Shown: positions 18,026 through 27,195 of the stretch, piece by piece
How positions within the stretch are numbered: the stretch's first letter is position 1
Layout of the letters: the number at the start of each line of letters is the position of its first letter
NCBI RefSeq assembly: GCF_009857475.1
Contig: NZ_WWCJ01000001.1
Coordinates: forward strand, 248,001 to 312,000
Direction: 5' to 3'
Origin: Pseudoduganella guangdongensis
GTDB taxonomy: Bacteria; Pseudomonadota; Gammaproteobacteria; Burkholderiales; Burkholderiaceae_D
Length of the DNA stretch: 64,000 nt
The notes under the pieces: generated by a model
What the model saw: only the letters and a program-made list of their open reading frames with translations
Databases searched by the model: none
What the model was told of the DNA's origin: nothing
Program-made: the position numbers and the translations under genes

Positions 18026-19236
18026 CGCTTGAGGATCTTCGGCACGGCGGCCGGGCGCAGGCGATACGCGTCCGGCATGCCCGAGCCGAGCAGGGGACGC
18101 AGGTACATGCGGAAAGCATCAGTCACGCCGGTGCCGCGCGCGTCGATGAATTCATCTTCCATGGTGCGCGTTTTGCCCGCCACATCCTCCAACGGCATCA
18201 ACTCGTAATCGACCGAATAGAAGCCGGTGCGCTTGATCACCACCGAGCCATTGCGGTCGCCCCACATGGCAAACTGCACCGCCTTTTCGCCCACTTCGCG
18301 CGCCTCACGCTGGTCCACGTCCGACACGCAGCCGATGAAGGAGCGCTGCAGGTAGCCGAAGGTGTCGCCGCGCACGCGCTTGATGCCCAGCTTGGCCTTG
18401 ATCTCGTCGCACAGCAGGTCGGCCAGTGCGCCGGTGCCGGACAGCTGCACATTGCCGTGCGCATCGCGTTCCACCTCCTTGGCCAGCAAGGTCGCAATCG
18501 GCTCGCCGGAAGCATCGTGGATGCCTTCCGACACCGCGATCACGCAGCGCCCATAACGTTCATAGGTTTCCTTCACGTCGGCCAGGAACTGCTCAATGGA
18601 GAACACGCGTTCCGGCACGTAGATCAGGTGCGGACCGTCGTCCGGAAATTTCTTGCCCAGCGCCGAAGCGGCAGTCAGGAAGCCGGCATGGCGTCCCATC
18701 ACCACGCCCACATACACGCCGGGCAGCGAAGCGTTATCCAGGTTGGCGCCGGCAAAGGCTTGCGCCACAAAGCGCGCGGCGGAAGGGAAGCCCGGCGTAT
18801 GGTCATTGCCCACCAGGTCATTGTCGATGGTCTTGGGAATGTGAATGGCGCGCAGCGGATAGCCCGCCGCCTGCGCCTGTTCCGCCACAATGCGCACCGT
18901 GTCGGAGGAATCGTTGCCGCCGATGTAGAAGAAGTGCTCGATCTCGTGCGCCTTCAGCACCTTGAAGATCTCTTCGCAGTACTTCAGGTCCGGCTTGTCG
19001 CGCGTGGAGCCGAGTGCAGAGGAGGGCGTGGCGGCGACCAGCTCCAGGTTATGGCTGGTCTCCTGCGTCAGGTCGACGAATTCCTCGTTGATGATGCCGC
19101 GCACCCCGTGCAGGGCGCCGTAGATGCGCGTCACATTGCGGAACCGGCGCGCCTCCAGCACCACGCCGACCAGCGACTGGTTGATCACGGCGGTAGGACC
19201 GCCCCCCTGTGCAACCAGGATTTTGCCAGACGACAT
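18022..19236 (-). CDS. 6-phosphofructokinase, probably pyrophosphate-dependent
   Basis: 404 aa. Phosphorylates fructose 6-phosphate. The N-terminus VAQGGGPTAVINQSL is the phosphofructokinase glycine loop. At the phosphoryl-donor site it reads GGNDS (106-110), with Asp109 where ATP enzymes have Gly, and IPKTIDND with Lys135 where ATP enzymes have Gly. These two residues are the recognised marks of PPi-dependent enzymes. MGRHAGFL is also typical of that type. The Asn within GGNDS replaces an Asp of the E. coli enzyme. PPi-PFK is reversible and would serve glycolysis and gluconeogenesis. Confidence 0.85.
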   Translation of the reverse strand: MSSGKILVAQGGGPTAVINQSLVGVVLEARRFRNVTRIYGALHGVRGIINEEFVDLTQETSHNLELVAATPSSALGSTRDKPDLKYCEEIFKVLKAHEIEHFFYIGGNDSSDTVRIVAEQAQAAGYPLRAIHIPKTIDNDLVGNDHTPGFPSAARFVAQAFAGANLDNASLPGVYVGVVMGRHAGFLTAASALGKKFPDDGPHLIYVPERVFSIEQFLADVKETYERYGRCVIAVSEGIHDASGEPIATLLAKEVERDAHGNVQLSGTGALADLLCDEIKAKLGIKRVRGDTFGYLQRSFIGCVSDVDQREAREVGEKAVQFAMWGDRNGSVVIKRTGFYSVDYELMPLEDVAGKTRTMEDEFIDARGTGVTDAFRMYLRPLLGSGMPDAYRLRPAAVPKILKR

Positions 19237-19276
19237 TGCGCTTCCCCTTCAGCTAAGTGATGGACGAGTCGCCAGC

Positions 19277-21283
19277 TTACTCCGTTTTTGCGCCAGCGCC
19301 GATATGCTTGTCCAGGAAATTCTCGACCCGCTTCCAAAAGTCGATGCGGTTCTTCGGGTTATGCCAGCCGTGCCCCTCTTCCGGGTACTCCACCCACTCC
19401 ACCTGCTGGTTCCCCTTGCGCACGGCGTCGCGGAAGCGTGTGCCATGCACCAGCGGCACGCGCTTGTCTTCGCCGCCATAGGCCAGCAGCAGCGGGCGCG
19501 TAATGCGGTGCGCCTGCTCGATGGGCGAGGTGGCTTTGAACTGTTCGGCATCCTTGACCGGGTCGCCCACCATGTCGGGCATGCTGTAGCGCTTTGCCTC
19601 GTCGGAAAGATCGGAGCTGTACCACCAGTGGCCACGGTACAGTAATTGGATGTCGGTCACGCCAACGTAGTTGACGCCGCACTGGAATAACTGCGAGTCG
19701 TTGACCAGGCCCATCAAGGTGGCATAGCCGCCATAGCTGGCGCCCATGATGCACACGCGCTGCGGGTCGGCATAACCCTCCGCCACCGCCCATTTCACGG
19801 CGTCCGCGATATCGTCCTGCATCTTCAGGCCCCACTGCTTCCAGCCGGCGCGGAAATGCTTGCTGCCAAAGCCTGTGCTGCCACGGAATTCGGGCGCCAG
19901 CACCACGTAGCCGCGCGAGGCCAGGAATTGCACCTCGGGCTCCCAGCCCCACTTGCTGCCGCGCACGTAAGGGCCGCCGTGCACCAGCACCACCATCGGC
20001 ATCTTTTTGCCCTGGCTGCCGCGCGGCAGTGTCAGCATGGCCGGCACCGGCAGGCCGTCGCGCGCGGCGTAGGTCACTTGCGCCTGCCCGCCCATGAGCG
20101 CCGGATTGATCGTCGGGTAGGTTTCGCCGATCCGGTCCAGCGCCTTGCTGCGCCGGTTGTAAACCAGGTAGACAGCCGGTTGCGCGTCGGAGAAGGCGCG
20201 CACCAGCACGTTCTCCGCCTGCGGATCGGTGGGCAGCTCGATCATGTTCACCAAGCCTGGCAAGCGCTGGTCGATCTCAGCCTGCAATGCCTGCAGCGCA
20301 GGGTCCAGCCATACCGTGCCTTCGCCGTCGCGCAGGTAATGCACGCCCAGCAGCTTGCCATCGCGGATCACCAGGTTGCCGTGGAAGTCGTAGCCAGGCA
20401 GCTTGACGATCGGCTGCTCGCCCAATTTGCCGCTGGCGCTGTCATAACGGTATAGCGCAGTCAGGTCGCCGCCGCGCGCGCTGCTCACATACAGCGTGTT
20501 GCCGGCGCCGAAGCCCACTACCTGCATGGCCTGCGCGCCGCCTTGGTGGTTGTTGAACGATGCCAGCTTGCGCCAGCTGTCGCCCTCGCGCAGGTGGATG
20601 CCGACGGTGGCTTCGGCGAGGGTGATGGCCAGGCGCGGCTCGCCGGCCTGGTCCAGCAGCCAGCCTTTGGCGTCGCCCGGCGCGTTGACCGTTTGCCAGC
20701 GGCCGCTCACGGTGTTCAGGCGCAGCAGGTTGATGCGGTGCAGGTTGCCCAGGCCGCTCATCTGGTAATCCTGCACGTAGACCGAGTCGGAATCCTGCGC
20801 GCCGCTTTGGTCCAGCATGAAGGTGTGCCAGGGCAGCAGTTTGTCCGCGTCGGCACGCAAGGCGAAAGGCGTGCCCGTACGCAGCGCCAATTGACGGAAT
20901 TTGCTGCCGTCGCGGTCCACCGCAAACAGGCCGGGACCATACTCAATCTCGCCCTGGGCGGCTTTCAGGTCGGCGGTATCGAACAGCAGCCGCTGGTCGT
21001 TCACCCACTGCACGTGGTTGATGTCGGTGTCCTCGAAGTAGGCCACCGATTGCGCCGTGCGCGTGGCGAGATCAATCACGGCCAGCATGCTGCGGCCGCC
21101 TTTCTTGGCGATCTTGGCGGCCAGGTATTTGCCGCTGGGGGATAGCAGCGCGCCGGTAAAGGTCGGATTCTCGAAGAACGCTTCGGCCGGCGGCGCGCCA
21201 GGCGCAGCATGGGCCGCTGGCGCAACGGCCAGGCTGCAGCCCAATGTTAGAACGAGGGCGAAGCACATTGCGCTGGAATTCAT
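19277..21283 (-). CDS. secreted S9-family peptidase (prolyl oligopeptidase type), downstream paralogue
   Basis: 668 aa with a signal peptide (about 1-26). A beta-propeller-like N-terminal part is followed by an alpha/beta hydrolase domain from about 400. Catalytic residues: Ser516 in GASYGGYATLMG, Asp606 in GGEDKRVP, His638 in EEGHGW. Likely cleaves short peptides in the periplasm or outside the cell. Its start lies 5 nt after the stop of a second, clearly related S9 gene, so the pair arose by tandem duplication and is cotranscribed. Both end with FLDKHIGA. Confidence 0.9.
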   Translation of the reverse strand: MNSSAMCFALVLTLGCSLAVAPAAHAAPGAPPAEAFFENPTFTGALLSPSGKYLAAKIAKKGGRSMLAVIDLATRTAQSVAYFEDTDINHVQWVNDQRLLFDTADLKAAQGEIEYGPGLFAVDRDGSKFRQLALRTGTPFALRADADKLLPWHTFMLDQSGAQDSDSVYVQDYQMSGLGNLHRINLLRLNTVSGRWQTVNAPGDAKGWLLDQAGEPRLAITLAEATVGIHLREGDSWRKLASFNNHQGGAQAMQVVGFGAGNTLYVSSARGGDLTALYRYDSASGKLGEQPIVKLPGYDFHGNLVIRDGKLLGVHYLRDGEGTVWLDPALQALQAEIDQRLPGLVNMIELPTDPQAENVLVRAFSDAQPAVYLVYNRRSKALDRIGETYPTINPALMGGQAQVTYAARDGLPVPAMLTLPRGSQGKKMPMVVLVHGGPYVRGSKWGWEPEVQFLASRGYVVLAPEFRGSTGFGSKHFRAGWKQWGLKMQDDIADAVKWAVAEGYADPQRVCIMGASYGGYATLMGLVNDSQLFQCGVNYVGVTDIQLLYRGHWWYSSDLSDEAKRYSMPDMVGDPVKDAEQFKATSPIEQAHRITRPLLLAYGGEDKRVPLVHGTRFRDAVRKGNQQVEWVEYPEEGHGWHNPKNRIDFWKRVENFLDKHIGAGAKTE

Positions 21284-21288
21284 TTTTC

Positions 21289-23262
21289 TTACTCTACTTT
21301 TGCCTTGGCGCCGATATGCTTGTCGAGGAATTTCTCGACGCGCGTCCAGAAGTCCACGGCATTATCCAGCTTGCTCCAGCCGTGCACCTCGCCCACATAT
21401 TCGGCAAACTCCACGTCGGCTTTGCTGTCTTTCAAGGCGCCGCGCATCCTGGTGTAATGGGCGAACGGTACGCGGGCGTCGTCGCTGCCGTGGGCCAGCA
21501 GCAAGGGGCGCTTGATGCGGGCTGCCTGCTTTACCGGCGAGGTGGCCGCCAGCTGCGCCGCATCCTTTGCCAGATCGCCGATCAGCTCGGGTGCGCCGTA
21601 CTTCAGGTATTCGTCGCTGGTGTCGGTCAAGACAGAGCCGGTTTCCAGCAGCAGCGGCAGGTCGGTGACAGCGGCCCATGACACGCCGCAGCGATACATG
21701 TCGCCATCGTTCACCAGGCCCATCAGTGTGGCATAGCCGCCGTAGCTGGCGCCCATGATGCAGATACGGCGCGGGTCGGCCACGCCTTGTGCCACTGCCC
21801 ACTTGACGCTGTCGGCAATGTCATCCTGCATTTTCAAACCCCATTGCTTCAGGCCCGCTTTGTACAGCTTGTCGCCGTAGCCCGTGCTTCCACGGAACTC
21901 CGGCTGCAGCACCGCATAGCCGCGCGAAGCCAAGAATTGCACTTCCGGGTTCCAGCCCCAGCTCGTGCCGCGAATATACGGGCCGCCGTGCACCAGCACC
22001 ACCAGCGGCAGTTGCTTGTCCTGTTTCGGCGGCGTGGTCAGCCAGGCCGGGAATTCGAGTCCGTCGCGGGCCTTGACCTTGACCATGCTTTGCGTGCCCA
22101 TCTCGGCCGGATTGATGTCAGGGTGGCTGCTGCCCAGGGTGGCCAGCTCCTTGGTATCGCGGTTAAACAGCATGAAGACATTGGGCTGGCGGTCGGAGTA
22201 GGCACTCACAAGCAGCCACGGGGTTTCCGGGTTCGTTGGCGGCGTGATGATGTTGACAGTTGCCGTCAGCAGCTTGTCGACTTCCTCCTGTGCGGCTTTC
22301 ATGCCAGGGTCGAACCACAAGCTGGTGCGCGCATCTGCATTGTAGTGGATCCCCATCAGGCGCTTGCGCGAGTAAACCACGGTGCCGGCGAAATCGAAGT
22401 CACCCAGCGCAACCAGCGGCTGCGGGTCGATCGCGCCAGTGGTCATGTCCAGGACGTGCAGGGTGTCCTTGTCGCCTTTTCGGCGCGCGATGACCAGCAT
22501 ATTCTTCTCATTGTGGAAACCGATCGGCTCGAAGTCGGCGCTGCCATAACTCTGTGAGCTGGTCAGGTCGCGCCACTTGCCGCTGGCCGGGTCGCGATAG
22601 TGGATGGTGGTAACGCCCCCCTTGATAGACAGCATGATGCTTGGCTCACCTGTGTGGTCGAGCATCCAGCTCAAGGCCGGCGCAGGGCGGCTGACGGTTG
22701 TGCTGCCGCCGCGCACAGTGTCCAGCTTCACCAGGTCGACGCGCTCCTTGGCATGGCCCAGATTTTCCCAGATCGGGCGCAGCACGTACAGGAAATCGGA
22801 ATCCTGGGCTCCCGCGCCTTTCATCAAGAAGGTATTCGGCGGTTCCACGCGCGCAGTGACATTGGAGCCGACACCTTCGCGACTGTTGTCGCGGTCGGCC
22901 AGGCGGCGCAGCTCCTTGCCGTCGCGGTTAATGCCGAACAGGCCTGGTGCGAACCGCCGCGCGCCGGCAGCTTCGTGCTTGTCCGTGATGGTGAACACCA
23001 GGCGCTGGTCGTTTACCCAGCGCACGTCGCCGATATCGCTGTCGTCCAGGCGCGCGCCGCCGATGGCTTTACGCGTGGCGCTATCGAGCACCAGCATGCC
23101 GTCGCGCGTCTTTCCGTCACCCACCAGGAGTGCCACGTAGCGCCCGCTTGGCGAGATCGTGGCGGCCTTGAAGTTCTCTTGGGAGAAGAAATGTTGTGCC
23201 GGCGGCGCGGCATGGGCCAGGCTGCCCACTGCGGCCAGGCTTAACAGGAGATACTTGAACAT
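21289..23262 (-). CDS. secreted S9-family peptidase (prolyl oligopeptidase type), upstream paralogue
   Basis: 657 aa, signal peptide MFKYLLLSLAAVGSLAHA. The propeller region precedes a peptidase domain with Ser506 (GASYGGYATLMG), Asp595 (GSDDARVP) and His627 (EVHGWSK). It is aligned end to end with the next gene and shares blocks such as GGPYIRGTSWGW and KMQDDIADSVKWAV. It leads the two-gene operon. The 114-nt gap upstream separates it from the symporter gene. Confidence 0.9.
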   Translation of the reverse strand: MFKYLLLSLAAVGSLAHAAPPAQHFFSQENFKAATISPSGRYVALLVGDGKTRDGMLVLDSATRKAIGGARLDDSDIGDVRWVNDQRLVFTITDKHEAAGARRFAPGLFGINRDGKELRRLADRDNSREGVGSNVTARVEPPNTFLMKGAGAQDSDFLYVLRPIWENLGHAKERVDLVKLDTVRGGSTTVSRPAPALSWMLDHTGEPSIMLSIKGGVTTIHYRDPASGKWRDLTSSQSYGSADFEPIGFHNEKNMLVIARRKGDKDTLHVLDMTTGAIDPQPLVALGDFDFAGTVVYSRKRLMGIHYNADARTSLWFDPGMKAAQEEVDKLLTATVNIITPPTNPETPWLLVSAYSDRQPNVFMLFNRDTKELATLGSSHPDINPAEMGTQSMVKVKARDGLEFPAWLTTPPKQDKQLPLVVLVHGGPYIRGTSWGWNPEVQFLASRGYAVLQPEFRGSTGYGDKLYKAGLKQWGLKMQDDIADSVKWAVAQGVADPRRICIMGASYGGYATLMGLVNDGDMYRCGVSWAAVTDLPLLLETGSVLTDTSDEYLKYGAPELIGDLAKDAAQLAATSPVKQAARIKRPLLLAHGSDDARVPFAHYTRMRGALKDSKADVEFAEYVGEVHGWSKLDNAVDFWTRVEKFLDKHIGAKAKVE

Positions 23263-23376
23263 GTCATGGAGTGCGTGTAAAAGGGACGCTGGAAGTTATC
23301 AGATCCGGCGTCCCAAAAGGCTCTCCAATTGTCACATCAATGCCAACTGCCTATGCCGGGCAACGCAGCAGGCGCC

Positions 23377-25419
23377 TCACTGCGATTCCGGCGTGCGGAT
23401 ATGGCGCACCAGGGCCATGGTGCGCGCGTCGGGCTTGGGCGTGAGCAGGCTGACCGCCACCAGCATTGCCAGCCCGGCCGGCACGCCGAACACGCCGGCC
23501 GAGTTGGCGGCAATGCCGAACCACTGGCCGTCGATGCTGCCGCCCAGCACCGGATTGGCGTGCAGCATGTAGTAGATGCACGTGATGAAGCCCGCCACCA
23601 TGCCCGCCATGGCGCCCTGGTGGTTGGCGCGCTGCCAGAACACGCCGGCCACCAGGGCCGGGAACAGGGTGGAGGCGGCCAGCGAGAAGGCGGCGCCCAC
23701 CAGCGACAGGATATCGCCCGGTTTGGTCGAAGCGGCGTAGGCGGCGATGAAGGCCACCGCCAGCAACAGCAGCTTGGAAATGGTGACGCGCTTCTGGGTC
23801 GAGGCGTTGGGGTCGACGATCTTGTAGTACACGTCGTGCGACAGGGCGTTGGAGATAGCCAGCAGCAGGCCGTCGGCGGTCGACAGTGCCGCCGCCAGGC
23901 CGCCCGCCGCCACCAGGCCGGACACTACGTAGGGCAGGCCGGCAATCTCCGGCGTGGCCAGCACCAGCACGTCGCCGTCGATCAGGATTTCCGCCAGTTG
24001 CACAATGCCGTCGGCGTTGATGTCGCTGATCGACAGCAGCGGGTTAGCCTTGTCCACATTGGCCCAATACGAGACCCAGGTCGGCAGGCGCGAGAAATCG
24101 CTGCCCACCAGGGAGCTGTAGATATCGTATTTCACCAGCACCGCCAGCGCCGGGATGGTCAGGTACACCAGCAGGATAAAGAACAGGGTCCAGAACACCG
24201 AGACCCGTGTTTCGCGCACCGAGGGCGTGGTGTAGGAGCGCATCAGGATGTGCGGCAGGGCGGCCGTGCCCACCATCAGGCAGAACACCAGCGCCAGGAA
24301 GTTGTTGCGCTTCTGGTCGGACTGCGCGCGGCTGTCGCCGGGGAAGGGCTCGGCGTGCTTGACCGGCGGCCGCGCCCGCGCCAGGGCGGCGTTCCGCTGC
24401 GCAGTCCACACGACCGCCGCTTCCTCCACCGATTTCGGGTAGGCCGCCAGCGCGCGCTCGGCGGCGCGGATCTCCAGCAGCGAGCCATTGCGCTGCTTGA
24501 CCATGTCCAGGTTGTGCTGCGCCTCCTGCCGTCCCGAGTCCCAGGAGAAGGGCAGGCCGTGCAGGCGCACGCCGAAGTCCTCGGCGCGCTGCAGGAAGAC
24601 CTCGCGCACTTCGCCCTCCTTCTCGTCATGCGCCAACTGCGCCTCGCGCGCGCTGAGCTGGGGCAGCAGCTTGCCGTAGGCAACCTGCGGCACCGGGTTG
24701 CCGCCGTGCTTGACCGCCAGCCACATGGCGGGCATCAGGAAGGCCACCAGGATGATGATGTACTGCGCCACCTGGGTCCAGGTAATGGCGCGCATGCCGC
24801 CCAGGAAGGAGCACACCAGGATGGAGGCCAGGCCGAGGAAAATGCCGACCGAGAAGTCCACGCCGGTAAAGCGCGATGCGATCAGGCCCACCGCGTAAAT
24901 CTGCGCCACCACATAGGTGAAGGAGACGATGATGGTGGCGCTGACCGCCATCAGCCGCACCGAGCGCCCCTCGAAGCCGCCGCCGTAGCGCGCCGCGAAG
25001 AAGTCGGGAATCGTGTACTGCCCGAAGCGGCGTAGGTAGGGTCCGATCAGCAGCGCCACCAGGCAGTAGCCGCCTGTCCAGCCCATGATATAGGCCAGGC
25101 CGTCGAAGCCGTGCAGGTACAGGCCGCCCGCCAGCGAGATGAAGCTGGCCGCCGAGATCCAGTCGGCGGCGGTCGCCATGCCGTTGAACATTGCCGGCAC
25201 GCGCCGTCCTGCCACGTAGTACTCGGCCACGTTTGATGTGCGGCTGATCAGGCCGATGGCCGCGTACAGCACGATGGTGGCGAACATGAACAGGTAGCCG
25301 ATCCACAGGCGCGGCATGCCTTCCTTCTCCAGCATCGCCAACGCGAGCAGGAAGGCGCCGAAGCAGGCGGTGAAGATCAGGTAGTAGCGCGACAGCTTGC
25401 GGAAGAAGGGCGTGCTCAT
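23377..25419 (-). CDS. sodium:solute symporter (VC_2705 / ActP-like family), large subunit
   Basis: 680 aa inner-membrane transporter of the SSS family with about 12-13 helices. The conserved core includes ATAADWISAASFISLAGGLY (near 81-100) and STADGLLLAISNALSHDVYY. A hydrophilic, charged insertion of about 130 residues (around 255-385) interrupts the helices, explaining the length compared with about 550 aa ActP. The paired DUF4212 gene upstream is the usual small subunit of this subfamily. The substrate is probably a short-chain carboxylate such as acetate, but this is not proven. Part of a four-gene coupled operon with a two-component system. Confidence 0.88.
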   Translation of the reverse strand: MSTPFFRKLSRYYLIFTACFGAFLLALAMLEKEGMPRLWIGYLFMFATIVLYAAIGLISRTSNVAEYYVAGRRVPAMFNGMATAADWISAASFISLAGGLYLHGFDGLAYIMGWTGGYCLVALLIGPYLRRFGQYTIPDFFAARYGGGFEGRSVRLMAVSATIIVSFTYVVAQIYAVGLIASRFTGVDFSVGIFLGLASILVCSFLGGMRAITWTQVAQYIIILVAFLMPAMWLAVKHGGNPVPQVAYGKLLPQLSAREAQLAHDEKEGEVREVFLQRAEDFGVRLHGLPFSWDSGRQEAQHNLDMVKQRNGSLLEIRAAERALAAYPKSVEEAAVVWTAQRNAALARARPPVKHAEPFPGDSRAQSDQKRNNFLALVFCLMVGTAALPHILMRSYTTPSVRETRVSVFWTLFFILLVYLTIPALAVLVKYDIYSSLVGSDFSRLPTWVSYWANVDKANPLLSISDINADGIVQLAEILIDGDVLVLATPEIAGLPYVVSGLVAAGGLAAALSTADGLLLAISNALSHDVYYKIVDPNASTQKRVTISKLLLLAVAFIAAYAASTKPGDILSLVGAAFSLAASTLFPALVAGVFWQRANHQGAMAGMVAGFITCIYYMLHANPVLGGSIDGQWFGIAANSAGVFGVPAGLAMLVAVSLLTPKPDARTMALVRHIRTPESQ

Positions 25420-25691
25420 GGCGGACTCCCGCCCTTGGCGTCGCCCGCTTGCTCGGTCCAGTAGCGCCGCTCCAGCACCTGCATGCGCCAGGCATAAAAG
25501 CCGATGATGGCCAGGTAGATCAACGAGGCGCCCTGCGCCGCCAGGTAGAACGAGAGCGGCCAGCCGAATACGGACAGCCCGCTCAATTCGCGCGCGAAGA
25601 AGATGATGCAGAAAGTCGCCAGCAGCCAGCCGGCCAGCAGCCAGCCCGTCATGCGGCGCACGCGGCGCCAGTGGCGTTCGAGCTTATCCAA
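25416..25691 (-). CDS. DUF4212 small subunit of sodium/solute symporter
   Basis: 91 aa with two predicted helices (about 15-35 and 45-68). The WRRVRRMTGWLLAGWLLATF start and the FGWPLSFYLAAQGASL segment match DUF4212 proteins that pair with SSS symporters. It overlaps the symporter start by 4 nt and the histidine kinase stop by 8 nt, indicating translational coupling and fixed stoichiometry. It probably assists assembly or function of the large subunit. Confidence 0.88.
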   Translation of the reverse strand: MDKLERHWRRVRRMTGWLLAGWLLATFCIIFFARELSGLSVFGWPLSFYLAAQGASLIYLAIIGFYAWRMQVLERRYWTEQAGDAKGGSPP

Positions 25692-27195
25692 AATGCGGTA
25701 CCTCGTCTTCGGCAGGCGGCGGGTCCATGCGCAGCGGGAAGCTGACGCGGAACAGGCAGCCGGGATATTTCGGGTCGGTGCTGCGCGGGTTGGCGAACAG
25801 GTCGACTTCGGCGCCGTGCTGCTGCGCCACTTCGCGCACGATGGGCAGGCCCAGGCCCGAGCCCTCGGTATTGCTGCCCAGGATGCGGTAGAAGCGCTCG
25901 AACACCTTGGCCCGTTCTGCCGGCGCGATGCCCGGACCGTTGTCCTCCACCTCCAGCAGGGCGTGCTGCGCGCTGCGGCGCACGCGCACCGTCACCGCGC
26001 CACCGCGTGGCGTGTAGCGCAAAGCGTTGTCGATCAGGTTGGACAGCATTTCGCGCAGCATCAGCGGGTTGCCGGCAATCGGCACCTCTTCGCGCGCCGG
26101 CTCGTAACCCAGGTCGATGCCCGCGCTGAACGAGGCCTGCACCCAGTCGTGCACCGTATCGCGCGCCAGCAAATCCAGCTCCAGCGGCTGCATGGCGGTG
26201 CCGGCTTGCGGCTGGTTCTCCGCGCGCGCCAGGGCCAGCAGCTGATTGACCAGGCGCGTCGCCGCCTCGGACGACTTGGCCAACTGCTCCAGCGAGCGGT
26301 GCACCTCGGCCTGGTCGGTCTGGCGCAGCGCCAGTTCCGATTGCGTGCGCATGCCGGCCAGCGGGGTCTTCATCTGGTGCGCCGCGTCGGCGATGAAGCG
26401 CTTTTGCGAATCGATCGACAGCTTGAGCCGCTCCAGCATTTCATTGAGCGACTTGACCAGCGGCGTGATCTCCTCCGGCACCTGGCGCGGCGGGATCGGG
26501 CTCAGGTCGTCCGATGGCCGGTCGCGGATGCGCTCCTGCAGTTCGCGCAGCGGCAACAGCCCGCGCGACAGCGCAAACCACACCAGGGCCAGCACGATCG
26601 GCAGGATGATGAACTGGGGCAGGATCACGCCCTTGATGATTTCATTGGCCAGCTTGGCGCGCTTTTCCAGTGTTTCGCCCACCTGCACCAGGGCCAGCCG
26701 CGGCGGCTGCGCCTTGTTCTCCTGCAGGTTGACCCAGGTATAAGCCACGCGGATCGGCGTGCCGTGCAGCGTGGCGTTATGGAAGGCCACCGCGCCGGCG
26801 CGATAGCTCTCGGATTCCGGCTCCGCCTTCGGCGGCGGCAGGTCGCGGTCGCCGTCCACATGGCTGCCGGACGGGCTGCTGATCTGGTAATAGATATTGT
26901 CGATATCGTCGGCGCGCAGGATGTCGCGCGCCGACGCCGGCAGGCGCGGGATGGCGCCGTCCACTTCGCGCACCTGCTGCGTCAGGACGGTGAGCGTGTC
27001 CTCCAGCGCATGGTCGAAGGGCTGGTTGGCGATCGACTTGGCCACCAGGTAGGTGATGGCGATGCTCATGGGCCACAGCAGCAGCAGGGGAGCCAGCATC
27101 CAGTCCAGGATCTCGCCGAACAGCGAATGCTGGATTTCCTGTTCCTCGGCGGCCGGGGTATGGTCCCAGTCCGCTGCCGGCGGCGTGCTGCTCAC
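25684..27195 (-). CDS. sensor histidine kinase (TctE-like)
   Basis: 503 aa. Transmembrane helices at about 33-53 and 189-209 flank a periplasmic sensor of about 135 residues. A HAMP-like segment is followed by the HisKA box ADAAHQMKTPL with His273, the N box NLIDNALRYTP, G1 DNGPGIAP and G2 GSGLGLPIV. It overlaps the response regulator by 4 nt and the DUF4212 gene by 8 nt. Its operon partner is a carboxylate-type symporter, so it probably senses that substrate or uses the transporter as co-sensor. Confidence 0.9.
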   Translation of the reverse strand: MSSTPPAADWDHTPAAEEQEIQHSLFGEILDWMLAPLLLLWPMSIAITYLVAKSIANQPFDHALEDTLTVLTQQVREVDGAIPRLPASARDILRADDIDNIYYQISSPSGSHVDGDRDLPPPKAEPESESYRAGAVAFHNATLHGTPIRVAYTWVNLQENKAQPPRLALVQVGETLEKRAKLANEIIKGVILPQFIILPIVLALVWFALSRGLLPLRELQERIRDRPSDDLSPIPPRQVPEEITPLVKSLNEMLERLKLSIDSQKRFIADAAHQMKTPLAGMRTQSELALRQTDQAEVHRSLEQLAKSSEAATRLVNQLLALARAENQPQAGTAMQPLELDLLARDTVHDWVQASFSAGIDLGYEPAREEVPIAGNPLMLREMLSNLIDNALRYTPRGGAVTVRVRRSAQHALLEVEDNGPGIAPAERAKVFERFYRILGSNTEGSGLGLPIVREVAQQHGAEVDLFANPRSTDPKYPGCLFRVSFPLRMDPPPAEDEVPHFG

